From an uncultured Cellvibrio sp. (GTDB lineage Bacteria; Pseudomonadota; Gammaproteobacteria; Pseudomonadales; Cellvibrionaceae), in contig CAMLRI010000108.1 in NCBI GenBank assembly GCA_946482385.1, forward strand, positions 1 to 7,042: a stretch of DNA of 7,042 nucleotides. Direction: 5' to 3'. Below the pieces are notes generated by a model. It saw only the letters and a list, made by a program, of their open reading frames with translations. It did not search any database and had not been told where the DNA came from. Both the position numbers and the translations under genes were made by a program. Every line of letters begins with the position of its first letter. The stretch's first letter is position 1. Positions 1-6,604 of this stretch are shown here, in pieces.

Positions 1-797
1 AGCAGCAGGGATTCAATCGACACAGCTATCACAATCGCCGACATAAAACGGCTGATGGTGCGGCGCGTGGAATCTGTGTGGTGGATATCCTTGTGCAACA
101 ACACCTCCTCCTCGAGGATGGTTTTGCCCAGGTCGAAAATAGCCAGGCCCAGGGTGACCAAAATCACCAAATGGAACGCCTGGGTGGCGGTGTTGGTGTG
201 TTCGTAAACCACATCGAACAGGGATTTACCGGCAGAAAAAATCAGCAGGCCGGATACGATCACCAACATCAAACCAATAATGCCGTACACCACCTGGAAC
301 AGCGGGTGCACTTTTAAACGCAGGGCATCGCCGTTTAAAAAAGTGATGAGTTTTTCCAGGTTGAAATTAATAACCAGATAGCGGGTTTGCCCCTGGCCAT
401 CGGCGAAACGCTGCACCGCCGAAATGGCCAACTGTTGGGTAGCACTGGAAAGATAGGGCTGGGTGACCGTGAGTGCGCGGCTGTTGTCGCGCGCGCTGGT
501 GAAATACACCCGGTTGCTGCGATCCGACCCCAAGCCAGGTTCGCGCCGCTTGGAGTCGGCAATATTGGGGGCGGCAGCGGAATCAGTCACCTGCACCCCA
601 TGCTCATCAATGCAATAGAGCAGCTCAACAAAGGGGTAAGACTGGTGCAATTGCGCCACCTTGGTATGCATCAATTCCGCATCGGCATGCAGTTTGGCTG
701 GCGGCAGTGAAGTGATAATGGATTCCAGCAGGCGTTCAATTTGCGGCTGGTATTCGTCGTATTTTTGCAGCAGGTAAAGATAATTGCGCGGGGTCAT
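1..797 (-). CDS. PDC/Cache-like sensor membrane protein, 3' part outside window
   Basis: An open frame of 265 codons runs off the left edge, so the C-terminus is missing. Residues 1-45 look helical and soluble (start MTPRNYLYLLQKYDEY). Residues about 50-160 resemble a PDC/Cache ligand-sensing fold: SYPFVELLYCIDEHGVQ, then SDRSNRVYFTSAR (the R-x-YF pattern common in PDC sensors), then VTQPYLSS. Hydrophobic segments follow at about 169-189, 210-223 and 252-265. Between them lies a charged stretch, FDLGKTILEEEVLLHKDI, that looks strongly conserved. No kinase, GGDEF or phosphatase domain is visible. The start is uncertain: ATG at 797 has only a weak GAG upstream, while an in-frame ATG at 860 would add 21 mostly hydrophobic residues that could form an N-terminal anchor. 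The gene lies 128 bp downstream of the STAS gene on the same strand and is probably co-transcribed with it. The role as a signal receptor is inferred; the ligand is unknown. Confidence 0.8.
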   Translation of the reverse strand, partial: MTPRNYLYLLQKYDEYQPQIERLLESIITSLPPAKLHADAELMHTKVAQLHQSYPFVELLYCIDEHGVQVTDSAAAPNIADSKRREPGLGSDRSNRVYFTSARDNSRALTVTQPYLSSATQQLAISAVQRFADGQGQTRYLVINFNLEKLITFLNGDALRLKVHPLFQVVYGIIGLMLVIVSGLLIFSAGKSLFDVVYEHTNTATQAFHLVILVTLGLAIFDLGKTILEEEVLLHKDIHHTDSTRRTISRFMSAIVIAVSIESLL

Positions 798-925
798 AGG
801 CAGGCTCGGCTGGGGCGCCCATGCAGGCAAATACACAGGCGCAAAAAACACAGCCGGCATAATCGCCAAAAAGACCAGTCAATACAAGGCGGAGCCGTGA
901 ATACCAAGCGGCGGCGGGCTATTGC

Positions 926-1546
926 TCAAGCATCGGGGGCAGACACTGCCTGAATCACAAAATATTTATCCATGCCTGTCCAGTGCAGTAATTGCGCAAC
1001 CTCTTTGTTGCAATTGCACAGGGTAATGGCCTCGCGGCTGGAGCCTTTGCGCTCCTTAAATAACAGCAGCATGCCCAGGCCAGTCAGACTCAGCGCCCCG
1101 GCATGGGCCAGGTTGAATTCAAACTCGGCGGCACTCTCATCCTGGGTTTCATTCAACAACCGCTGCCACTCGGGGCGCAGCTCGTGGTCGATATTGCCCT
1201 GGATGCTAATGCGCAGGCCGCGGCCATTGTTGATACTGATCCAGTCCAAGGTGGGTTTGTCGGAATACACCAGGGTGGTGGTGCGGGCAGGGCTTTGGTT
1301 AGGCTTGGGGGAGCCGGGGCTGTAACCCACCTTGGTTGGCCGGGTGACGCCAGCCCCGCCATGGGGCCTGGGGGTAAGGGGCTTGCTGGGCCAATCGTTG
1401 GGCACCAGGTCATCCCAGCTGCTTTCGCCGCCAACAGTGCTAACCACCTCGTCAATCACCCGCCCAGCCGCGCGCTTAACGCGCTCCTGATCGGTATCCG
1501 GGCGCGCAATCTGTTTTTCACCGACGAAAGGAACCAAACGCCGCAT
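926..1546 (-). CDS. STAS-domain protein (anti-sigma-factor-antagonist type) with N-terminal extension
   Basis: The product has 206 residues and no signal peptide or membrane segment, so it is probably cytoplasmic. Residues about 108-199 match a STAS fold: GLRISIQGNIDHELRPEW (first strands), EFEFNLAHAGALSLTGLGML (the strand and loop that carry the regulatory serine in SpoIIAA/RsbV), and a C-terminal helix region CNKEVAQLLHWTGMDKYFVI. STAS proteins of this kind bind or release anti-sigma factors, kinases or other partners depending on phosphorylation. Residues 1-50 are a charged, probably helical region, and residues 52-90 are a Pro/Gly/Ser/Thr-rich linker, so this is longer than the usual stand-alone STAS protein of about 100 residues. 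The start at 1546 is supported by a GGAG (1552-1555) five bases upstream. At the usual DSSGLG motif the sequence reads SLTGLG (153-158), which puts Leu154 at the normally phosphorylated Ser and leaves Thr155 next to it. The partner is not visible in the window. STAS assignment is firm; function is inferred. Confidence 0.88.
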   Translation of the reverse strand: MRRLVPFVGEKQIARPDTDQERVKRAAGRVIDEVVSTVGGESSWDDLVPNDWPSKPLTPRPHGGAGVTRPTKVGYSPGSPKPNQSPARTTTLVYSDKPTLDWISINNGRGLRISIQGNIDHELRPEWQRLLNETQDESAAEFEFNLAHAGALSLTGLGMLLLFKERKGSSREAITLCNCNKEVAQLLHWTGMDKYFVIQAVSAPDA

Positions 1547-1560
1547 GACAACTCCGTGAC

Positions 1561-1588
1561 TTAAGTGGCAAGGATTTTAAGTGGCAAG
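1561..1588. repeat. Tandem 12-bp direct repeat upstream of the STAS gene
   Basis: TTAAGTGGCAAG occurs at 1561-1572 and again, exactly, at 1577-1588, giving a 16-bp period with four bases between the copies. Read towards the STAS gene the unit is CTTGCCACTTAA, and it lies 15-42 bases upstream of that start codon, just outside the ribosome binding site. The spacing of about one and a half helical turns is not a typical operator phase. It could be a local duplication, a regulator site, or an RNA-level element in the leader. Nothing in the sequence decides between these. Confidence 0.6.
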
Positions 1589-1785
1589 AACTCTGCTGTA
1601 AGTCTAGTTCAACGCCAGCGCCCACAAGGGCAAAAGCCAATAAGCGCCCTTATAAAAACATAGTATTGGCACATTTTTCATCTTTTTTGCACAATAGGCA
1701 TCCAAGTGTGAAGTTTGGAAACAGATTTATCTGCTAAGTGCTTATGGATAAAGCAAAATTTTTATTGCAGAAAGATTTATGGTAT

Positions 1786-1812
1786 TTGTTTGTCATGCAA
1801 AAAAACTCTAAT
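1786..1812 (+). promoter_or_regulatory. Candidate promoter for the GAF-PAS-GGDEF-EAL gene
   Basis: TCTAAT at 1807-1812 matches the sigma-70 -10 consensus at five of six positions. The best -35-like hexamer is TTGTTT at 1786-1791, with a spacer of 15, shorter than the preferred 17, so the -35 is weak. A start about seven bases downstream of the -10 would be near 1819, just before the foldable leader at 1830-1947, and would leave an untranslated leader of about 180 bases. This is a pattern match only. Confidence 0.35.
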
Positions 1813-1829
1813 AACCCAAGCGTTTCATA

Positions 1830-1947
1830 CCGGTTATTAAGGCTTTGGATGGCACCGCCCCCAGGGGCTGCGACCCAGGCCAGCTGTGAGTCGCTGTAGC
1901 AGGCAGGTGCCCGGCAAGGCATCCGACCAGTTGACCTTAATTTGACC
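1830..1947 (+). promoter_or_regulatory. Candidate structured 5' leader RNA upstream of the c-di-GMP gene
   Basis: A GC-rich stretch inside an otherwise AT-rich spacer can form nested pairings. ATTAAGG (1836-1842) pairs with CCTTAAT (1935-1941). GGAT (1847-1850) pairs with ATCC (1921-1924). GGCACC (1851-1856) pairs with GGTGCC (1906-1911), leaving a nine-base bulge on the 3' side. These enclose two hairpins: GCCC/GGGC (1857-1860 with 1865-1868) and GCGAC/GTCGC (1870-1874 with 1890-1894), the latter extendable by CAG/CTG (1876-1878 with 1884-1886). The result is a three-way junction ending about 50 bases before the start codon. A small hairpin, GCCC-CTTTA-GGGC (1959-1971), follows. I do not recognise a known riboswitch: the conserved c-di-GMP-I core blocks are absent. 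Pairings were found by eye, without energies or covariation. Confidence 0.35.
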
Positions 1948-1996
1948 CAGGTAGTGATGCCCCTTTAGGGCTGACTTATCACCCCACTGAGCAACT

Positions 1997-4315
1997 ATGC
2001 CGAACAACGACAACACCGCGAGCAAACACTCAACCGTTGAACTGATTAAAAAGTTTCAACAACTGTTTACCGACCTCAACCACAAACAAATCGCCGAGCG
2101 CCTGGTGCGTATGGCTATTGCCAAACCCGCCATCAGCCGCGCCGTACTGGTAGTGGAGCGCGACAGCCATTTATATGTGGAGGCCATAGCCGCTGCCGGC
2201 CAACACGAACCTATGGTCAACGGCCTGGCCACCTCACTCAGCCGCCTCAATTATTTGCCCCATCAAATTATTCACCAGGTGTTCGACTCCGGCGCCACGC
2301 GCAAGCTTAACCATCTCGACATAATCGAACTGGGCAGCCCCTTTACCCAGAAAGGCTCACGCGCCTGCTACCTGCACCCGATTCTGGAAAAAAATAAAAC
2401 CATCGCGCTGTTTTACCTGGAATCCACCCAGGACCTGCCCCAACTGGAACAGGCCGTGCGCGAGCTGGATACCCTCTGGACGTTTAGCTCGCTGCTGGTG
2501 CGGCAAATTATTGATATGTGGCACCACGAGGAGCAGAGCGAGCGCCATCGCCTGGCGGAACAGGCACTCTGGGCCAGCGAAACCTACCTCAATGCCATTT
2601 TGAATTACTCGCCGGCGCTGATTTCGGTAAAAGACCTCAACGGCAATGTGGTACTCGCCAGCGACCATTTCAAACACATGGCCGATATCGACGAAAGCGG
2701 CTTTGTCGGCAAAAACGTATTCGATGTGTTCCCGCAGGATATTGCCCAATCCATGTGGGACATAGACCTGGCCACCAAAACCAACCAGCAGACCTATGAA
2801 GTCGAGTTGGATTTAATGCACAAAGACGGCAGCCTGCACACCTATTTAATGGTGAAGTTCCCGCTGCGCAATAAGGAAGGAAAAGTGTTTGGCGTGTGCA
2901 CCATAGGCACAGATATTTCCGAGCGCAAGCTGGCGGAAAATGCCCTGCGCGAACAACAATCGCGCCTTAACTACATGGCCTTCCACGACGCGCTCACCGC
3001 CCTGCCCAACCGCTCATTATTTTACGATCGCATTTATCACGGTTTGGCGCGGGCGCGCCGCAGCAACTCCAAAGTCGCCTTAATGTTGCTGGATATAGAC
3101 CGCTTTAAAATCGTTAACGACAGCCTCGGCCACGACGCCGGCGACATACTGCTCAAAGCCATCGCCATGCGCCTCACCGAAGGTGTGCGCGATATGGATA
3201 CAGTGGCGCGCCTGGGCGGCGATGAATTCGTGGTAGTGCTGGAAGGCATACACGATATGGACGACATTACTTTTGTCGCCAACAAACTGCTCGCCACCCT
3301 GGCCCGCCCGCTGGATATCAGCGGCCATTCCATCAGCGCCACTGTGAGTATTGGCGTGAGCATTTTCCCCGACGACGGCGCCGACACCGACGAGCTGTTA
3401 AAGAATGCCGACATCGCCATGTACAAGGCCAAAGAGGCTGGCAAAAACAATTGCCAGTTCTACACCAAGGGCATGAATGCCACAGCGGTTAATTACCTGC
3501 TGCTGGAAAATGATTTGCGCCGCGCCATTGAACAAAACCAACTGGCGCTTTACTACCAACCGCAAATCGATTTGAAAACCGGCGAGATGACCGGTGTGGA
3601 AGCCCTGGTGCGCTGGCAGCACCCGGAGCGCGGCCTGGTATCCCCCGCGCACTTTATTCCCCTGGCTGAAGAAACCGGCTTGATTGTGCCCATCGGCGAA
3701 TGGGTACTGCGCGAAGCCTGCAAGCAGAAAAAACTCTGGCTGGATGCGGGCAAAAATGTCGGCAAGGTGGCGGTAAATTTATCGCCGCGCCAATTCCGCC
3801 AAAAAAACTTCCCCGGCAAAGTGGAAGCCATACTGCAAGAAACCGGGTTGGAAGCCAAATACCTGGAATTGGAAATCACCGAAAGCTGCGCCATGGAGCA
3901 CGCCGGTGAAACCATCAACCAGCTCAACCAGCTCAACCAAATGGGCACTTACCTCGCCATCGACGATTTCGGCACTGGCTATTCCTCACTCGCCTATTTG
4001 CAGCGCTTTCCCATCCAAAAATTAAAAATCGACCGCAGCTTTATCCACGACATTCACGACGACGCCAACGACGCTGCCATCGCCAAAACCATTATCGGTT
4101 TGGCGCACAACATGCAATTGCGCGTAGTCGCCGAGGGTGTGGAAAACGAAAGCCAGGCCGATTGGCTGCGCAGCAAAGGCTGCGACCAGGTGCAGGGCTT
4201 CCTCTACGCCAAACCCATGACCGCCAAACAACTGGAAAGCCACTTCCACAACGGCCGTTTTTGTTTTGACGGCACAGTGATTAGTTTGGAATCGCGGTTA
4301 AAAATAGGCGCTTAA
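1997..4315 (+). CDS. GAF-PAS-GGDEF-EAL cyclic-di-GMP synthase/phosphodiesterase
   Basis: This 772-residue protein lacks membrane segments and should be cytoplasmic. Domains in order: GAF-like sensor (about 20-170), short charged helix (176-195), PAS (about 196-308, ending GTDISERK), GGDEF (about 325-490) and EAL (about 507-755). The GGDEF domain has the intact signature at 407-411, metal-binding DIDRFK (366-371), and an inhibitory RxxD site (RDMD, 398-401) exactly five residues before it. The EAL domain has EAL (535-537), Asn594 in NLSPRQF, the ELEITES strand, DDFGTG (656-661), Lys677 in KLKIDRSF, and the late VVAEGVE and QVQGF motifs. Both activities, making c-di-GMP from two GTP and cleaving it to pGpG, are therefore possible; in many such fusions one dominates. 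The start has only a weak GAG (1989-1991). It is transcribed alone, divergent from the STAS gene, with a terminator right after it. No haem- or flavin-binding motif is evident in the PAS domain. Confidence 0.96.
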   Translation: MPNNDNTASKHSTVELIKKFQQLFTDLNHKQIAERLVRMAIAKPAISRAVLVVERDSHLYVEAIAAAGQHEPMVNGLATSLSRLNYLPHQIIHQVFDSGATRKLNHLDIIELGSPFTQKGSRACYLHPILEKNKTIALFYLESTQDLPQLEQAVRELDTLWTFSSLLVRQIIDMWHHEEQSERHRLAEQALWASETYLNAILNYSPALISVKDLNGNVVLASDHFKHMADIDESGFVGKNVFDVFPQDIAQSMWDIDLATKTNQQTYEVELDLMHKDGSLHTYLMVKFPLRNKEGKVFGVCTIGTDISERKLAENALREQQSRLNYMAFHDALTALPNRSLFYDRIYHGLARARRSNSKVALMLLDIDRFKIVNDSLGHDAGDILLKAIAMRLTEGVRDMDTVARLGGDEFVVVLEGIHDMDDITFVANKLLATLARPLDISGHSISATVSIGVSIFPDDGADTDELLKNADIAMYKAKEAGKNNCQFYTKGMNATAVNYLLLENDLRRAIEQNQLALYYQPQIDLKTGEMTGVEALVRWQHPERGLVSPAHFIPLAEETGLIVPIGEWVLREACKQKKLWLDAGKNVGKVAVNLSPRQFRQKNFPGKVEAILQETGLEAKYLELEITESCAMEHAGETINQLNQLNQMGTYLAIDDFGTGYSSLAYLQRFPIQKLKIDRSFIHDIHDDANDAAIAKTIIGLAHNMQLRVVAEGVENESQADWLRSKGCDQVQGFLYAKPMTAKQLESHFHNGRFCFDGTVISLESRLKIGA

Positions 4316-4326
4316 TAACCGGCCTT

Positions 4327-4353
4327 GGCGCCAGCTCCTGGCGCCTAATTTTT
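4327..4353 (+). terminator. Rho-independent terminator of the c-di-GMP gene
   Basis: An 8-bp perfect GC-rich stem, GGCGCCAG (4327-4334) with CTGGCGCC (4338-4345), closes a three-base loop and is followed by TAATTTTT (4346-4353). It begins 12 bases after the TAA stop, so the gene upstream and the lipoprotein gene downstream are separate units. Confidence 0.85.
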
Positions 4354-4379
4354 CCCGGCACTAGATGCCACTCACAGCA

Positions 4380-4492
4380 TTACAAATTGTTACAAGTTTG
4401 CACGCCAGGCTTACATATTTCATCGCCCACTGGAACTTAAGATAGCCGCCATCGGCTTTCCATAACCAGCACTCATAATCAGCACAAAGGAG
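4380..4492 (+). promoter_or_regulatory. Probable promoter region and ribosome binding site of the lipoprotein gene
   Basis: Because a terminator precedes it, the lipoprotein gene needs its own promoter in the 145 bases before its start. A strong ribosome binding site, AAAGGAG (4486-4492), lies six bases before the ATG and fixes the start. The best -10-like hexamer is CATATT (4414-4419, four of six), with only a poor -35 candidate TTACAA (4390-4395) 18 bases upstream. TTACAA also occurs at 4380-4385, giving two copies 10 bp apart that would face the same side of the helix. The promoter assignment is weak; the ribosome binding site is clear. Confidence 0.45.
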
Positions 4493-4498
4493 TACGCG

Positions 4499-6505
4499 AT
4501 GAAAGGTTTTATTCCCTGCATATTAATCAGCTTAACGCTCGTCGCCTGTGGCGGCAGCAGCGGTGGCGATAGCAAGCCACAAACCCCGGTGGCGCCAGAT
4601 TATTCACATCTCAGTAAAGCACCACTCAAACCTACCCCCCTGCGCGAAGCCTCCAGCGCCGAACTCAGCGACCTGGTCAAAAATGGCCTGCGCATTTCGC
4701 TGCGGGAACACAGCGATATGAGTGAGGTAGTGCGCGACAATGCCCTGGTAGCACCCACCAATAACTCAACGGAAAGCGCCGATAATTTTTCCGGCACTAA
4801 TGTCCAGGTTACCGGAGTCGATGAAGCAGACCATGTGAAATACGATGGCCGCTATGTTTATCTTGCTACGCCCGTTGATTACAGCGGCGAAACACCCAGT
4901 GCCAGTTTAAAAATATTTGCCACCGACCCCAGCGATGCCAGCGTTAGCCACATCAGCAGCACCGCAATAGAAGCCTCCTACTGGGGCAATATCAGCGAGC
5001 TCTATTTGGTAGGCGACGGCGAACAGACCAGCGGCCTCGCCAGCATCCGCCGCTCCTGGGGCATGTGGAACATTATGGAACCCCTGGACACAGACCGCGC
5101 CGCCATGACCAGCTTTGCGCCCTACCCCATGGAAAGCGGTATTCAACTGAGCCTCTACAATGTGCAAAACCCCAGCAGCCCCAACCAAACCTGGTCGCTG
5201 AGTATGGATGGCGACCTGCTCGGTTCGCGCAAAATTGGCAATATGCTGTACCTGGTCAGCAGCTTTGTGCCGCACCTTGCCGAATTAAATTATGCCGCCG
5301 CCAGCACCGAAGAAAAAATTGCCAACGAACAACAAATCAACAACGCCCAGCTGCACAAATTGCTGCCGGAATATCGCATTAACGATGGCAGCCCACAGCC
5401 ATTAAGCAACAGCTGCCTGATCGCCAACACCAGCAACGATAATCTGGGATACCTCAACTTGGTAAACATCACCGCCATCAATTTAGCCACGCAGCAATTG
5501 GTGGAGTCGGTGTGTATTAACAGCAACACCCAAGGCATTTATGTCTCGCTCGACAACCTTTACCTGGGCGCATCCGACACCAGCCCCTGGCAAAACTGGA
5601 ATGCCTTTACCCTGCTGCATAAATTTTCGCTCAGCGAGCAAGGGATAGATTACCGTGCAACCGGCGCAGTTGAGGGATTACTCGGCTGGAGCGCCCCATC
5701 CTTCCGCATGGATGAACACAATGATTACCTGCGCATTATCACCACGCGCTATGACGATACAGGCTCACCTGTGCACCAATTGCACATACTGCAAGAAACA
5801 GACGACAGCCAGGAATTAACCAGCATTGCGCAACTGCCCAATGACAATAATCCCGAAGCCATCGGCAAACCGCGTGAAGATATTTATGCCGTGCGCTTTT
5901 ATGGCGAGCGCGCTTACGTTGTCACCTTTGAGCGCAAAGACCCGCTCTATGTATTGGATTTAGCCAACCCCGCCGCACCCCAGATCGCCGGCCAATTGGA
6001 GCTGCCCGGCTTTTCCACTTACTTGCACCCGGTGGGCGATGATTATTTATTTTCCTTCGGCTACGAAACCGACGCCAACGGTTTTCCAATCGGCATCAAG
6101 GCCGGGCTGTTTGATATCCGCAACCTAAGCAGCCCGCAATTAATTGGCCAGCATCTGCTGGGCGACAACCTAAGCCACAGCCAAGCGCTTTATGATCACC
6201 GCGCCCTCAGCTTTTTACAGGCCAGCGACGACCAACTGCGCATCAGCCTGCCGCTGGTCAGCTACAACAACAACTCCAGCAGCGAAGATGCCTGGCTCTA
6301 CCAACCACAAGCCAGCCTGCAGCTGCTCGCCATCAACGGCCTCAGCGACGATAGCGCATCACTGCAACACCTCGGCGAGGTGCAAGCCAACAACACGCAA
6401 GAAAACAACAACTGGTACGGCAACGACCGCGGCTTGCTGCACAACAACAGCATCTTTTTCGTCCACGGTTCAGAAGTCACTGGCAGCTTCTGGCCGCAGG
6501 AGTAA
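4499..6505 (+). CDS. Secreted beta-propeller lipoprotein (Beta_propel family)
   Basis: This 668-residue protein has a lipoprotein signal: Met-Lys, a hydrophobic core, and a lipobox LVAC ending at Cys17. Gly at +2 is not an inner-membrane retention signal, so outer-membrane anchoring is likely. A Gly/Ser-rich linker follows (18-30). The stretch TNVQVTGVDEADHVKYDGRY (100-119) is the signature start of the Beta_propel family (secreted proteins with a propeller distantly related to WD-40 repeats, COG4880 type), followed by blade-like repeats such as YVYLAT, MLYLVSS, AYVVTFERKDPLYVLDLANP and YLFSFGYETD. Two internal cysteines, in NSCLIAN and ESVCINS, could form a disulfide. The biochemical role of the family is unknown; propellers usually bind proteins or polysaccharides. 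The start is supported by AAAGGAG at 4486-4492. It is a single-gene unit between two terminators, and codon use looks like its neighbours. Family assignment is confident, function is not. Confidence 0.93.
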   Translation: MKGFIPCILISLTLVACGGSSGGDSKPQTPVAPDYSHLSKAPLKPTPLREASSAELSDLVKNGLRISLREHSDMSEVVRDNALVAPTNNSTESADNFSGTNVQVTGVDEADHVKYDGRYVYLATPVDYSGETPSASLKIFATDPSDASVSHISSTAIEASYWGNISELYLVGDGEQTSGLASIRRSWGMWNIMEPLDTDRAAMTSFAPYPMESGIQLSLYNVQNPSSPNQTWSLSMDGDLLGSRKIGNMLYLVSSFVPHLAELNYAAASTEEKIANEQQINNAQLHKLLPEYRINDGSPQPLSNSCLIANTSNDNLGYLNLVNITAINLATQQLVESVCINSNTQGIYVSLDNLYLGASDTSPWQNWNAFTLLHKFSLSEQGIDYRATGAVEGLLGWSAPSFRMDEHNDYLRIITTRYDDTGSPVHQLHILQETDDSQELTSIAQLPNDNNPEAIGKPREDIYAVRFYGERAYVVTFERKDPLYVLDLANPAAPQIAGQLELPGFSTYLHPVGDDYLFSFGYETDANGFPIGIKAGLFDIRNLSSPQLIGQHLLGDNLSHSQALYDHRALSFLQASDDQLRISLPLVSYNNNSSSEDAWLYQPQASLQLLAINGLSDDSASLQHLGEVQANNTQENNNWYGNDRGLLHNNSIFFVHGSEVTGSFWPQE

Positions 6506-6538
6506 ATGCTCTCGGTTAAAACATTTTTCAAAAACCAC

Positions 6539-6582
6539 AAACAAAAATCCCCGGCCAATTGCTTAGCCGGGGATTTTTGTTT
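6539..6582. terminator. Bidirectional Rho-independent terminator between convergent genes
   Basis: A perfect 17-bp inverted repeat (6539-6555 with 6566-6582) contains a CCCCGGC/GCCGGGG core flanked by A and T tracts and closes a ten-base loop. On the plus strand the stem runs into TTTTTGTTTT, and on the minus strand into TTTTTGTTTG, so it can end both the lipoprotein transcript and the convergent rimK transcript. It starts 34 bases after the lipoprotein stop and lies 23 bases beyond the rimK stop. Confidence 0.92.
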
Positions 6583-6604
6583 TAGCTTCCGTATTAAAAT
6601 TAAC

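Larger units (their letters stand above)
1547..1829. other. AT-rich divergent intergenic region with weak promoter-like elements
   Basis: No credible coding frame is present. The region separates the minus-strand STAS gene from the plus-strand c-di-GMP gene and should hold both promoters. On the minus strand, TATAAG at 1654-1649 is a good -10 match (five of six) towards the STAS gene, but I see no convincing -35 at the right distance. A short dyad, CAGAT-TT-ATCTG (1722-1733), and a dyad CCAA...TTGG (1702-1718) could be operators but are short enough to be chance. The tandem repeat at 1561-1588 has its own entry. Confidence 0.5.

Noticed and set aside
78..953. Plus-strand open frames across 78-953, including a basic 70-residue frame at 741-953.
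   Set aside because: They lie opposite the PDC-like gene and the end of the STAS gene, have low-complexity composition typical of antisense frames, and lack ribosome binding sites.
1664..1694. TTGGCAC followed by TTGCAC looked like a sigma-54 promoter.
   Set aside because: The GG-to-GC spacing is more than twice the fixed sigma-54 spacing, so the two boxes cannot work together.
1851..1911. The branched fold at 1851-1911 was considered as a tRNA, an integron attC site or a REP element.
   Set aside because: No T-loop or anticodon arm, no attC core sites, no second copy in the window, and no known REP motif.
1734..2025. Two overlapping minus-strand frames of 62 residues in the intergenic region.
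   Set aside because: No ribosome binding site, no recognisable composition, and they cover the palindromic leader and the start of the c-di-GMP gene.
3911..3940. Short in-gene repeat encoding NQLNQLNQ in the EAL domain.
   Set aside because: The segment has normal length for this helix in EAL domains, so it does not disturb the fold and is probably incidental.
1830..4322. A 12-bp perfect inverted repeat, CCGGTTATTAAG (1830-1841) and CTTAATAACCGG (4311-4322), flanks the c-di-GMP gene like terminal repeats.
   Set aside because: One 12-bp inverted match is expected by chance in a window of this size. The right copy spans the stop codon, there is no target duplication, and the gene is not a transposase.
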